Notes under the pieces: model-generated
Databases searched by the model: none
Told to the model about the DNA's origin: nothing
The model's input: only the letters and a program-made list of their open reading frames with translations
From: Brenneria rubrifaciens
GTDB lineage: Bacteria > Pseudomonadota > Gammaproteobacteria > Enterobacterales > Enterobacteriaceae
Length of the DNA stretch: 64,000 nt
Direction: 5' to 3'
NCBI RefSeq assembly: GCF_005484945.1
Contig: NZ_CP034035.1
Location: forward strand, 1,612,001 to 1,676,000
In this document: positions 25,048-34,060 of the stretch, piece after piece
Numbering within the stretch: the stretch's first letter is position 1
How the letters are laid out: every line of letters begins with the position of its first letter
Position numbers and translations under genes: made by a program

Positions 25048-25077
25048 TTGACACCGGCGGTGCCGGAAAGAGATAAA
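25048..25077 (+). promoter_or_regulatory. Candidate sigma-70 promoter for the M20 hydrolase gene
   Basis: TTGACA at 25048 and GATAAA at 25072 are separated by 18 bases. The spacer contains the small dyad CACCGGCGGTG, which could bind a regulator. The predicted start lies about 65 bases before the gene. The rest of the 345-base gap between patA and this gene, outside the terminator, shows nothing else recognisable. Confidence 0.4.
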
Positions 25078-25147
25078 AAGTGAATATTTTTATTATTGAA
25101 AAATAATATTGACGAAAAATAACGGGGTTGCGGTTGAGGAGCCGGAT

Positions 25148-26368
25148 ATGTTGAAAGTGAAGGGCGAACGTTTGTGGAACAGTCTGATGGAAATGGCGAA
25201 AATTGGCGCAACGGCTGCGGGGGGGAATACGCGACTGGCATTGACCGAGGAAGATAAACAAGGGCGGGAATTATTTATTCAATGGTGCCGGGACGCCGGC
25301 ATGAGTATTTATTTTGACGCTATCGGCAATCTTTTCTCCCGGCGTGAAGGCAACAATCCGCAGGCGGAGCCCATCGTGATGGGCAGCCATCTTGATACGC
25401 AGCCGAAGGGCGGTCGTTTTGACGGCATTTACGGCGTCCTGGCGGCGCTGGAAGTGATTCGCACCTTGAACGACAACCACATTATCACCGAACAACCGCT
25501 GGAGATTGCCGTCTGGACCAATGAAGAGGGGGCGCGATTCACGCCTGCGATGCTGGGGTCGGCGGTGTTTACCGGGGAATTGGCGCTGGAAACGGCATTA
25601 GCGATAACCGACCGCGAGGGGATGAGCATGGGGCAGGCGCTTGATGAAATCGGCCATGCCGGGGTTGCGCCGCTGGCCCGCAGATTTGACGCCTATTATG
25701 AAGCGCACATAGAACAAGGGCCGATACTCGAAGAAGAGGGTATTCCCATCGGCGTGGTGACCGGAGGACAGGGGATCTGCTGGCTGAATATTGATGTTGT
25801 CGGCGTTTCCGCGCATGCCGGTACAACGCCGATGAAATCGCGGTTTGATCCGCTGTTTGCCGTGGCGGACATGTTGATGTCGCTGGAGTCGTCGCTGCGC
25901 GAAGCCTTTCCTGACGGGTTGTTTACCATCGGTCAGGTGGATATTCCCGGTTCCTCGCGAAACACGATCCCCAGCCGGGTGACATTTACCATGGACTTGC
26001 GCAACCCTGACGATCGGGTTCTGGCGGCAATGGAAACCCGCGTTCGCCGGCAATTAACCCGCATCGCCTCGGCACGGGGATTAACGCTCAATATTGAGCG
26101 ACACTGGTTAAGTCCTGCCACGCATTTTGATCGCGACTGTATCGCGACTGTGCGTAGCGCGGTGCAGGCATTGGGCTACGCCTGGCGTGAGATGATCAGC
26201 GGCGCCGGACACGATGCGATCAATATCGCGAAACATTGCCCGGCCACCATGATTTTCATTCCCTGCGCCGGGGGCATCAGCCATAACGAGAGTGAAGCCG
26301 TATTACCGGATGATGCGACTAAAGGGTGCGACGTTCTGCTTAATGCGGTGTTGCTGCGTGCGGCGTAA
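25148..26368 (+). CDS. M20-family amidohydrolase (hydantoinase/carbamoylase, allantoate amidohydrolase type)
   Basis: A 406-residue dimetal hydrolase of the N-carbamoyl-L-amino acid hydrolase / allantoate amidohydrolase / ureidoglycolate group. Metal ligands are seen as His and Asp in GSHLDTQPKGGRFDGIYG, Glu in NEEGARF, a His in EAHIEQGP, and a late His in SGAGHDA or CAGGISHNE. The dimerisation domain contains VGVSAHAGTTPM. The substrate is an N-carbamoyl or ureido compound, releasing CO2 and ammonia; the exact one cannot be told. The ATG at 25148 has GAGGAG at good distance; a TTG 13 codons upstream is less likely. It stands alone between two terminators, ahead of a TRAP transporter array. 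Confidence 0.87.
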   Translation: MLKVKGERLWNSLMEMAKIGATAAGGNTRLALTEEDKQGRELFIQWCRDAGMSIYFDAIGNLFSRREGNNPQAEPIVMGSHLDTQPKGGRFDGIYGVLAALEVIRTLNDNHIITEQPLEIAVWTNEEGARFTPAMLGSAVFTGELALETALAITDREGMSMGQALDEIGHAGVAPLARRFDAYYEAHIEQGPILEEEGIPIGVVTGGQGICWLNIDVVGVSAHAGTTPMKSRFDPLFAVADMLMSLESSLREAFPDGLFTIGQVDIPGSSRNTIPSRVTFTMDLRNPDDRVLAAMETRVRRQLTRIASARGLTLNIERHWLSPATHFDRDCIATVRSAVQALGYAWREMISGAGHDAINIAKHCPATMIFIPCAGGISHNESEAVLPDDATKGCDVLLNAVLLRAA

Positions 26369-26716
26369 TTTACGGGTGATTGGTATTAAGTAAAAAAAGA
26401 AATTCGTGACCGTGTTTACTCCCCGGAGTAAACATTTTTTTCTCTACCCTAATTAGCTTGGCTAATATCAGAATAAGCTTGTTCTTTCATGGTGCATTTA
26501 AATATTTAATTTATCGATCATCAAGATATTTATTGGTGCAATGGATGTGCATTATTGGGGCAATTGTTGAATTAATGCATTGCGCCAGGGAAAATAAGCC
26601 TGTTTTTATATAAATGGAAATTATACGCGCTATTAAATTGTTAAAATTGACTAATTTTCTTTGCGGGAAGACTCTGTAAAAGAATTAAAAAATAAATTGA
26701 TACGGATGGTGGTGAT
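26369..26716. other. Intergenic region upstream of the TRAP transporter
   Basis: It begins with the terminator of the hydrolase gene and is then A+T rich. Several GGTGCA or TGCA repeats occur (26491-26582), including TGCAATGGATGTGCA at about 26537, which could be regulator sites. No sigma-54 GG-N10-GC element and no clean -35/-10 pair could be fixed. Confidence 0.35.
26413..26441 (+). terminator. Rho-independent terminator after the M20 hydrolase gene
   Basis: TGTTTACTCC and GGAGTAAACA pair perfectly (about 8 usable bp with a tight CCCC-centred loop) and are followed by seven T. It lies 45 bases after the stop codon. Confidence 0.9.
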
Positions 26717-27691
26717 ATGAAAACTAATCGTAAAGCAGCCGCGTTAATAGCATCTGCATTATTATTTTCGTGGCATGCCAGTGCCATTGAATTAAAACTG
26801 GGGCATGTATTACCTGCCGGCCATAATTGGAATATTGCCGCATCCGGTTTTGCTGATGATGTGCAAAAGCACACTGACGGGCGGGTGAGTATAAAGCTTT
26901 TTCCTAACGGACAATTAGGAAATGAGAAAAATTTAGTCGAAGGATTACAAATAGGCAGTCTGCAAGCCGGAATAATCGGCTGTGGTTCGCTTCAGCCGAT
27001 TGATGCCAAATTCGGCATTGTTGAACTGCCTTATTCATGGCCGAATCGCCAGGCGGCGTATGCGGCCTATGACGGCGAGTTGGGTAATAAACTGGAAGCG
27101 CTGGCTGAAAAATACCGTTTAAAAATCGTGTCCTGGTGGGAAAACGGTTATCGCCATGTCACCAATAACCGTACGCCGGTCAATCGTCCTGAAGATTTGG
27201 CGGGCCTGAAGATTCGCGTTACGCCGGATAAGATGCGTCTGGATAGTTTTACCGCGCTGGGCGCCAGTCCCGCTCCGCTGGCGTTTGGCGAACTTTATTC
27301 GGCGCTGCAACAAAGGGTGTTTGATGCACAGGAAAATCCCCTCTCCATTATCGATTCCTCATCACTGTATGAAGTTCAAAAATACCTTTCCCTCACCGGC
27401 CATGTCTGGGCGCCCGCCTGTCTGGTGATGTCCGAGTCCGGTTGGAAACGCATTTCCCCGCAGGATCAGGCCACGGTGCAGACGCTGGCCGATAAATGGC
27501 GCGATGAGCAGCGGCGTATGACCCGGCAGGATGACAGCGAGTTAATCGGCAAACTGAAAGAGAAAGGTATGCAGATTAATGAGGTTGATCCCAAACCGTT
27601 CGCCGAGCGCGTGCAGGGCGTCTGGGAATCTTATGAACGCGTCTTCGGGCCGGAATTGATTGATGAAGTCAAACGTTACAGCGCGCAGTGA
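26717..27691 (+). CDS. TRAP transporter substrate-binding protein (DctP family)
   Basis: A 324-residue periplasmic protein with a Sec signal peptide (about 23 residues, cut after HASA). It carries the DctP pattern: KLGHVLPAGHNWNIAASGFADDV, NGQLGNEKNLVEGLQIGSL, and GLKIRVTPDKM with the conserved Arg that binds the substrate carboxylate. DctP proteins deliver dicarboxylates, keto acids, sugar acids or similar anions to the sodium-coupled DctQM permease encoded directly downstream. The substrate is unknown, but the enzymes that follow suggest a hydroxy- or keto-acid. Confidence 0.93.
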   Translation: MKTNRKAAALIASALLFSWHASAIELKLGHVLPAGHNWNIAASGFADDVQKHTDGRVSIKLFPNGQLGNEKNLVEGLQIGSLQAGIIGCGSLQPIDAKFGIVELPYSWPNRQAAYAAYDGELGNKLEALAEKYRLKIVSWWENGYRHVTNNRTPVNRPEDLAGLKIRVTPDKMRLDSFTALGASPAPLAFGELYSALQQRVFDAQENPLSIIDSSSLYEVQKYLSLTGHVWAPACLVMSESGWKRISPQDQATVQTLADKWRDEQRRMTRQDDSELIGKLKEKGMQINEVDPKPFAERVQGVWESYERVFGPELIDEVKRYSAQ

Positions 27692-27704
27692 AGCCGGAGG
27701 GGTG

Positions 27705-28166
27705 ATGATCAATCGAATCTCAAGCATGTTCATCGTTGTCGCATCCATTGGCGTTGCCTTGCAGGCAATATTGATGGGCTGGGCGATCTGCATGCGTTGG
27801 TTCTGGGGCAATACGCCGCAGTGGGCGGAAGAACTGCCTGAAATCGTGCTGGTGTGGGCCACCATGCTGGGCGCCGCGTATTGCAGCCAGCGCCGCAGTC
27901 ATCTCAATGCGGGGCTGTTGGGGCTGTGGCTGCGTAACCGCAAGCGGCAGCGCGCGATCCAGCAGCTTATGCAGGGGGTGCTGATGGCATTCATGCTGCT
28001 GCTGGCGAAAGCCGGGTGGGATTTAACCGTGCTGACGATGGAGCAAAAAACCACGGCGCTGCAATGGCCGGTCGGGGTGGTGTACGGCAGCGTACCGGTG
28101 AGTTGCCTTGCCATCGTGCTGATCAATCTGGGCCAACTTATCAAGACAAGGGGGCGTCATGAGTGA
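27705..28166 (+). CDS. TRAP transporter small permease subunit (DctQ family)
   Basis: A 153-residue membrane protein with four predicted helices and the typical motif WAEELPEIVLVWATMLGAAYCSQRRSHLN between helices two and three. The start at 27705 is chosen because GGAGG ends five bases before it; the frame extends 15 codons upstream into dctP but without a good site. It overlaps the large permease gene by eight bases, as is common in these operons. Confidence 0.92.
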   Translation: MINRISSMFIVVASIGVALQAILMGWAICMRWFWGNTPQWAEELPEIVLVWATMLGAAYCSQRRSHLNAGLLGLWLRNRKRQRAIQQLMQGVLMAFMLLLAKAGWDLTVLTMEQKTTALQWPVGVVYGSVPVSCLAIVLINLGQLIKTRGRHE

Positions 28167-29442
28167 TGGCGCCTGGGTATTGATTGGCATGTTTACCCTG
28201 ATGTTGTTGCTGGATATGCCGGTCGCCTTCGGGTTGCTGGTGGCGGCGATGAGCTACCTGCTCATCTTCGACGGCGCGCCGCTGATGGTGGCGGCCCAAC
28301 AGTATGTGGCGGGCATGCAAAGTTTTACGCTGTTGGCCATCCCGATGTTCGTTCTGGCCGCACAGTTGATGAACCATGCCGGGTTGACGACGCGGATCGT
28401 TAAATTGTGCATGGCGAGTGTCGGCGATATTCGCGGCGGCCTGGCGGTGGTTGCGGTGCTGGCGTGCGTGCTGTTCGGTTCGCTGTCCGGGTCGGGTGTT
28501 GCCGATGTGGTGGCCGTTGGCGGTATGTTGCTGCCCGCGATGCGTAAAGAAGGCTATGCGCCGGGGTTCAGCAGCGCGTTAATCGGCACGTCAAGCTCCA
28601 TTGCCACGGTTTTGCCGCCCAGTATTGTGATGATTGTCTACGGCACCACCTCCAATACCTCCATCGGCAAACTGTTTATGGGCGGGGTGATCCCCGGCCT
28701 GATGCTGGCCGCCGCCCTAATCGTCGCGGCGCTCTACCTGTCGCGAAAAAATAACTGGGCTGGCGGCCGCCGCTACACCGGCAAGGAAAAAATCCGCGCC
28801 TGGTTTGATGCGCTGCCGGCCTTGATGGTGCCAGTGCTGATCATCGGCGGTATCCGTATGGGGGTGTTCACCGCGACGGAGGCGGCGATATCCGCCATTG
28901 CTTATGCCTTGATTCTGGGCGTTTTTATTTACCGCTGTATTTCGTGGCGGGAAATCTGGCATTCACTACGGGAAACCGCGGAAATCAGCGCCGCGATTTT
29001 AACCATCATCGCGGCGGCGGGGCTGTTTGGCTGGGGATTGAGCTATGAACAGGTTCCCCAGGCGATAGCCACGCTCATCAGCAATTTCACCGAGAGTAAA
29101 TATACCGTGTTGCTGATGCTGATGACCCTGCTGCTGGTTTTGGGAACCTTTATGGAAACCATCGCCATCATCATTATCATCACGCCTATCGTAATGCCGT
29201 TGCTACAGCAATACGGCATCGATCCGATTCACTTCGGCATCCTGCTTACCGTCAATATGGCGATTGGCGCGAATACCCCGCCGCTGGGTATCGATCTGAT
29301 GGCGGCGTGCCGCGTATCGGGTATCACGGTGACCGAAACGTTTAAACCCTTGTTGGTGATGTTGTTTGCCATGCTGGTGGTATTGCTGCTGCTGGTGTTC
29401 ATTCCCGACCTGGTGCTGTATCTCCCTTCGCGGATGGAATAA
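28159..29442 (+). CDS. TRAP transporter large permease subunit (DctM family)
   Basis: The 427-residue ion-coupled transport subunit, with about twelve membrane helices. Family signatures include IPMFVLAAQLMNHAGLTTRIV, GSGVADVVAVGGMLLPAMRKEGY, SSSIATVLPPSIVMIVYG and the C-terminal GANTPPLGIDLM. With DctQ and DctP it forms a sodium-driven, high-affinity importer. It is followed after three bases by a lyase gene, so transporter and catabolic genes are one transcript. Confidence 0.94.
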   Translation: MSDGAWVLIGMFTLMLLLDMPVAFGLLVAAMSYLLIFDGAPLMVAAQQYVAGMQSFTLLAIPMFVLAAQLMNHAGLTTRIVKLCMASVGDIRGGLAVVAVLACVLFGSLSGSGVADVVAVGGMLLPAMRKEGYAPGFSSALIGTSSSIATVLPPSIVMIVYGTTSNTSIGKLFMGGVIPGLMLAAALIVAALYLSRKNNWAGGRRYTGKEKIRAWFDALPALMVPVLIIGGIRMGVFTATEAAISAIAYALILGVFIYRCISWREIWHSLRETAEISAAILTIIAAAGLFGWGLSYEQVPQAIATLISNFTESKYTVLLMLMTLLLVLGTFMETIAIIIIITPIVMPLLQQYGIDPIHFGILLTVNMAIGANTPPLGIDLMAACRVSGITVTETFKPLLVMLFAMLVVLLLLVFIPDLVLYLPSRME

Positions 29443-29445
29443 CCG

Positions 29446-30180
29446 ATGAACAAACAAGCGAAAAGCTGGTTATTTGTTGCCGGACACCATCGGCAGCGGC
29501 TGGCCCAGGCCATAGATGCGCAGCCGGCGGTGCTGGTGGTGGATTTGGAAGAATTTACTCCGCGGCAAGAGAAAGAGGCCGCCTGCCGGATATTTGCGGA
29601 GGTCGCGGCGCTGTGCCGCCGCCGTTCCATCGGCTGCGCGATCCGCCTGGATCGTCTGGCGCAGGGCGGAGAAGCGCAGTTGGCGGAGATTGCCGCCGCC
29701 GGACCGGATGCGGTTTTCCTGCCGCAGATTGAGGAGGCGCGACAGTTGATTGAACTGGATGTATTGATGACGCGCCACGGCTTAGCCGCTACCGCTATCG
29801 TGCCGACCATCGAAAGCCGTCTGGGATTGGCGCAGCTTGAGTCGATTTTGACGGCAACGAACCGGGTTAACGCCGCGCTGTTGGGAAGCGGCGACTTATC
29901 CCTGGATATGGGCATCGCCGCCGATCCGCGGCGGATGGCGCAACTTTTACCGTTGCGCCGCCAGTTTATCGATGGCTGTCGGCGTCACGGCGTGGAGGCC
30001 ATCGACGGCCCCTGGCCGAAAAATATCGGGGAAGACCAATTTCCCGGCGATTGTGAACACTCCCTGCGTGCCGGCTATCGCTCACGTTGCGCCATCACGC
30101 CTGAACAGGTGCGGTATTGGCAGTCGCTGAACGTCTGTAACGAACATCGCAACGATCATTTAACACTTTGGAGCAAATAA
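29446..30180 (+). CDS. HpcH/HpaI-family aldolase/lyase
   Basis: A 244-residue TIM-barrel protein of the HpcH/HpaI/CitE superfamily. Visible landmarks: SWLFVAGH at the N-terminus, VDLEEFTPRQEKEAA (acidic metal-site region), FLPQIEEARQL, IVPTIESRLGLAQL and LLGSGDLSLDMGI, where CitE-like proteins have the FGxxDL pattern. Members split 4-hydroxy-2-oxo acids to pyruvate and an aldehyde, or cleave CoA thioesters such as malyl-CoA and citramalyl-CoA. Given the adjacent TPP enzyme and aldehyde dehydrogenase, an aldolase-type cleavage is plausible. Its stop overlaps the next start (TAATG). Confidence 0.8.
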   Translation: MNKQAKSWLFVAGHHRQRLAQAIDAQPAVLVVDLEEFTPRQEKEAACRIFAEVAALCRRRSIGCAIRLDRLAQGGEAQLAEIAAAGPDAVFLPQIEEARQLIELDVLMTRHGLAATAIVPTIESRLGLAQLESILTATNRVNAALLGSGDLSLDMGIAADPRRMAQLLPLRRQFIDGCRRHGVEAIDGPWPKNIGEDQFPGDCEHSLRAGYRSRCAITPEQVRYWQSLNVCNEHRNDHLTLWSK

Positions 30181-31889
30181 TGCAGACCCCCTCTCAAGCT
30201 ACCCGCAATGGCGGCCAGATCCTGTTGGAACAACTGCGTGAACAGGGCGCCAGACGGATATTTCTGGTGCCGGGCGAGAGTTTCCTTCCCTGCATTGATG
30301 CGTTTAACGAACATACCGACCGCATTCAGCCGGTGGTTTGCCGCCAGGAAAGCGGCGCGTCCTACATGGCCGAAGCCTATGGAAAAATGACCGGCGAACC
30401 GGGGATTTGCATGGTGACGCGCGGGCCGGGCGCCACCAATGCCGCTATCGGCGTACATACCGCTTATCAGGATTCAACGCCGATGATTCTGTTCGTGGGG
30501 CAGGTGGGCAACGATTTTATCGAACGCGAAGCGTTTCAGGAGATCGACTACCGCCGCATGTTCGGCCAGATGACGAAATGGGTGGCGCAGATCGATCGTA
30601 CCGAGCGCATTCCTGAATATGTGGCGCGCGCCTGGTCGGTGGCGACCAGCGGTCGTCCGGGGCCGGTGGTTTTGGCGCTGCCGGAAGATGTGCTGTGGGG
30701 GGAATCGGATACCGCGATTGTGGCGGCCCGTCCGCGGCTGGCGAGTTATCCCGGCGCGGATCAGATGGCGGAGCTGGCAGTCCGATTGCAACAGGCGCGG
30801 CGTCCTTTCCTGCTGGTGGGCGGAAGCGGCTGGACGGCGCAAGCCCAGCAGCAGTTGCAACAATTCGCCCGCCGCTTTGATTTACCGGTCGGGGTGGCCT
30901 GGCGTCGTCTGGAGTGCTACGACCAGCGCGACGAGCAGTTTGTCGGCCATGTGGGTTTCTCAATGCATGACGCCCTGCGCCGGCAGTTGCGCGACAGCGA
31001 TCTGATCATCGCCGTCGGCACGCGTATCGGCGAGGCCACCAGCGAAGGCTATAGTTGGATCGCCTCGCCGACGCCGCGGCAGACGCTGATTCATATCTAT
31101 CCCGACCCGGAAGAACTGGGACACGTTTACCGGCCCGCGCTGGCGATCAATGCCAGCGTCAACGCCTTTGCCGCCGCGCTGGACGCACTGACATGCGACG
31201 ATAAACCGGTCTGGCGGGCGTGGCGGGCCCAGTCACGGGACGCTTATCTGGCAACGCTCAATCCGCTGCCGTCGCCGGGAGCGCTAAGCCTTGACCGGGT
31301 GGCGAATATCGTCGGCTGGGTGTTGGACGGGCAAGGCTGCATCACCGTCGGCGCGGGTAACTATGCGCTGTACCCGCACCGTTACGTTCCCTTTGCCGGG
31401 CTGGGCAGTTCGCTGGCCCCGACGGTCGGATCGATGGGCTACGGGCTACCGGCCGCCATCTCTTACAAACTGGAGCACCCGGACAGCCCGGCGGTCTGTT
31501 TTGCCGGCGACGGCTGTTTCCAGATGAATATGCAGGAATTGGGCGTGGCGCTGCAATATCAGCTCGGCGTGGTGGTGCTGGTGTTCAATAACGGCATGTG
31601 GGGCACTATCCGCGCCCATCAGGAAAATCACTTTCCCGGACGTGAAGTGGCGCTGCGCTTCAGTAATCCGACGTTTGCCCGTCTGGCTGAAGCTTATGAC
31701 GGACTGGGGATGGTGGTGGATGACACCCACGCGTTTGAGGCGGCGTTCCGTCAGGCGCTGCGCTTTGCCGAAGAGAAACGGCGGCCGGTGATCATCGAAC
31801 TGCGTTATGACGGTAACGGCATTGCGCCCGGCGTGCTGCTCAGTGAGATACAACAACAGGCAACGGTGAAACAGGGGGAACAGGCATGA
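30180..31889 (+). CDS. Thiamine-diphosphate-dependent enzyme (acetolactate synthase-like)
   Basis: A 569-residue protein with the three domains of the acetohydroxyacid synthase / benzoylformate decarboxylase group. The N-terminal pyrimidine domain has the catalytic Glu in CRQESGASYMAEAYGKMTG, the middle domain has VGGSGWTAQAQQQL, and the C-terminal domain has the Mg-TPP motif GDGCFQMNMQELGVALQYQL ending at NN. It probably decarboxylates or carboligates a 2-oxo acid. Biosynthetic acetolactate synthase is unlikely, since no small subunit is present and the gene sits in a TRAP-linked catabolic operon. The ATG at 30180 overlaps the previous stop and has GGAG six bases before. Confidence 0.88.
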   Translation: MQTPSQATRNGGQILLEQLREQGARRIFLVPGESFLPCIDAFNEHTDRIQPVVCRQESGASYMAEAYGKMTGEPGICMVTRGPGATNAAIGVHTAYQDSTPMILFVGQVGNDFIEREAFQEIDYRRMFGQMTKWVAQIDRTERIPEYVARAWSVATSGRPGPVVLALPEDVLWGESDTAIVAARPRLASYPGADQMAELAVRLQQARRPFLLVGGSGWTAQAQQQLQQFARRFDLPVGVAWRRLECYDQRDEQFVGHVGFSMHDALRRQLRDSDLIIAVGTRIGEATSEGYSWIASPTPRQTLIHIYPDPEELGHVYRPALAINASVNAFAAALDALTCDDKPVWRAWRAQSRDAYLATLNPLPSPGALSLDRVANIVGWVLDGQGCITVGAGNYALYPHRYVPFAGLGSSLAPTVGSMGYGLPAAISYKLEHPDSPAVCFAGDGCFQMNMQELGVALQYQLGVVVLVFNNGMWGTIRAHQENHFPGREVALRFSNPTFARLAEAYDGLGMVVDDTHAFEAAFRQALRFAEEKRRPVIIELRYDGNGIAPGVLLSEIQQQATVKQGEQA

Positions 31890-33373
31890 GTGACTATTCG
31901 CTGATGTATTGGCGGCAGGCCGCATCGGAACTGACCTATGAAGGGCGCGCCTGGATCGGCGCGGGCTATACCGACGCGGAAAACGGGGCGGTGTTGCCCA
32001 GTATCAACCCGGCGACGGGCGGTAAGCTGGCGGACATCGCCGATTGCGGGCAGGCCGATGTGGATCGCGCGGTGCACCATGCGCGTCAGGCATTCAACAG
32101 CGGCGCCTGGTCGCGCGCGGCGCCCGCACTGCGCCGCAAGACGCTGGAACGGCTGGCGCAATTGATGGAAGAGAACAGCGAGACGCTGGCCCTGCTGGAG
32201 ACGCTGGATATGGGTAAGCCGATTGGCGACAGCATGGCGTTCGATATCCCCGAATCCATTCGCTGCCTGCGTTTTTATGCCGGCGCCATTGAAACCGCGA
32301 CCGATGAAGTGCTGCCTACGCCGGAAGATGTGTTGGCCACGGTGGTGCGGGAGCCGTTAGGGGTCGTGGCGGCGGTGGTGCCCTGGAATTTTCCGCTGAT
32401 GATCGCCTGCTGGAAGCTGGCGCCTGCGTTGGCGGTAGGCAACAGCGTCATCGTAAAACCGGCGGAACAGTCCAGCCTCAGCGTGTTGAAACTGGCTGAG
32501 CTGGCGCAGCAGGCCGGTATCCCCGACGGGGTCTTTCAGGTGGTGACCGGACGCGGCGCGGTGGCGGGACGGGCACTCGGCATGCATAACGAGGTGGACT
32601 GTCTGGCCTTTACCGGCTCCACCGCCACCGGCAAACACTTCATGCGTTACGCGGCGGATTCCAATCTGAAGCGTGTCTGGCTGGAGTGCGGCGGCAAATC
32701 GCCGCATCTGGTGTTCGCCAACTGCCGGCAACTGGCGCAGGCGGCGGCGGTCGCGGCGGCGGCCATCTTCATCAATCAGGGCGAGGTGTGTATCGCCGGT
32801 TCACGGCTGTATGTGGAAGACGCGATTTACGACCAGTTTATGGAACTGCTCTTGCAGGAAGCGCGCAATTATCTGCCCGGCGACCCGCTGGATCCGCAGA
32901 CGCGGGTCGGGGCGATGGTGGATCATGCGCAGCATCAGCGCGTGGTAGACGGGATCGCCGAGGCCCTGGCCGCGGGAGCAAACTGCCTGACGCCGCAGCC
33001 GGCGCAGGCTGGCGGGCTGTTCCTCAATCCCACTATTCTGGCTTGTGACAACAGCAATGTCGCCATGCGCCGCGAAATCTTTGGGCCGGTGCTGGGCGTA
33101 TGCCGGTTCAGCGGGGAAGAAGAGGCGTTGGCGTTGGCCAACGATACGGATTACGGTCTGGGCGCCGGTCTGTGGACCGACGATCTCAGTCAAGCGCACC
33201 GCGTTGCCCGCCGTCTTAACAGCGGCATGGTATGGGTCAACTGTTACGCCGATGGCGCTATCACCATGCCGTTCGGCGGACGCAAACAGTCCGGGTTCGG
33301 GCGCGATAAGTCCGTGCATGCGCTGGATAAATACACCGACCCCAAATCAACCTGGGTCCAGCTTGCCCGGTGA
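31886..33373 (+). CDS. NAD(P)-dependent aldehyde dehydrogenase (PuuC-like)
   Basis: A 495-residue aldehyde dehydrogenase with the full catalytic set: VPWNFPLMIACWKLAPALAVGN, FTGSTATGK, LECGGKSPH with the general-base Glu, the nucleophile Cys302 in NQGEVCIAGSR, and FGGRKQSGFGRDKS near the end. It resembles the broad PuuC/AldA group for gamma-glutamylaminobutyraldehyde and hydroxyaldehydes. It starts inside the last codon of the TPP enzyme gene (ATGA overlap), so it probably oxidises the aldehyde made by the preceding lyase or decarboxylase to an acid. Confidence 0.9.
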   Translation: MSDYSLMYWRQAASELTYEGRAWIGAGYTDAENGAVLPSINPATGGKLADIADCGQADVDRAVHHARQAFNSGAWSRAAPALRRKTLERLAQLMEENSETLALLETLDMGKPIGDSMAFDIPESIRCLRFYAGAIETATDEVLPTPEDVLATVVREPLGVVAAVVPWNFPLMIACWKLAPALAVGNSVIVKPAEQSSLSVLKLAELAQQAGIPDGVFQVVTGRGAVAGRALGMHNEVDCLAFTGSTATGKHFMRYAADSNLKRVWLECGGKSPHLVFANCRQLAQAAAVAAAAIFINQGEVCIAGSRLYVEDAIYDQFMELLLQEARNYLPGDPLDPQTRVGAMVDHAQHQRVVDGIAEALAAGANCLTPQPAQAGGLFLNPTILACDNSNVAMRREIFGPVLGVCRFSGEEEALALANDTDYGLGAGLWTDDLSQAHRVARRLNSGMVWVNCYADGAITMPFGGRKQSGFGRDKSVHALDKYTDPKSTWVQLAR

Positions 33374-33399
33374 ACCGATGCTGACAGAGGAGAGCGGTC

Positions 33400-34032
33400 A
33401 TGTCTTTAAATGCCGATGTGACAATGTCACTGACCAAGCGGCTGTTACAGGTGGAAACGGCCACGCTCGGCCACCTGCTGGATCAGGGGTTCATGCATCC
33501 CCAGCTACAGTGCGTATTGCCTGTCGGTGTGCGCTGTTGCGGCCCGGCGCTGACCGTGTCGCTGCCGGAAGATGATGGCTACAGCCTGCCGCTGGCGCTG
33601 GCGGCCGCCTGTGCCGGGGACGTATTGGTGATTGAGCGCGTCAACGACGATCGCCATGCCTGCTGGGGCGCGGTCATGACGGCTGCCGCGCGGCAGGCGG
33701 GCATTGTCGCGGTGATCCTGGATGGCTACATCACTGATCTGTCCGCCATTTGCGCCGAAAACTTTCCCATCTGGTGCAAGGGGCGTTCGCCGCTGACCAC
33801 CAAACGGGGCAAAACCGGCGGTACGGTGAACCAGCCGGTGACTTGCGGCGGCGTCCGCGTCTGCCCCGGCGACATCGTACTGGCGGATGAAAATGGCGTT
33901 ATCGCACTGCCTGCGGCGCAGATGGCGCGTTATGTAGAGGAGGCGATCCGCATTCAGCAGCAGGAACCGACGATCGTGGAGACATTGCGCCAGGGCGTCA
34001 GCCTGGCCGAGATTTACCGCTATCAACACTGA
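33400..34032 (+). CDS. RraA-like protein (4-hydroxy-4-methyl-2-oxoglutarate aldolase family, variant active site)
   Basis: A 210-residue protein of the RraA / HMG-aldolase fold. The region GAVMTAAARQAGIVAVILDG matches the family core. Family aldolases end this motif with Arg-Asp (VRD); here it reads YITD, so the Asp metal ligand remains but the substrate-binding Arg is Thr. The later VCPGDIVLADENGVIALP stretch is typical. It could be a decarboxylase or aldolase for a different substrate, or an inactive relative. It follows the dehydrogenase by 26 bases and precedes an ABC transporter by 28, all on one strand. Confidence 0.8.
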   Translation: MSLNADVTMSLTKRLLQVETATLGHLLDQGFMHPQLQCVLPVGVRCCGPALTVSLPEDDGYSLPLALAAACAGDVLVIERVNDDRHACWGAVMTAAARQAGIVAVILDGYITDLSAICAENFPIWCKGRSPLTTKRGKTGGTVNQPVTCGGVRVCPGDIVLADENGVIALPAAQMARYVEEAIRIQQQEPTIVETLRQGVSLAEIYRYQH

Positions 34033-34060
34033 TATTTTTAACTTTATGGGGATCGTGAAT

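Noticed and set aside
26491..26582. GGTGCA/TGCA repeats before the TRAP operon, considered as NtrC sites with a sigma-54 promoter
   Set aside because: No GG-N10-GC promoter element follows; spacing of the candidates is wrong by one or more bases, and the dyads are only partial.
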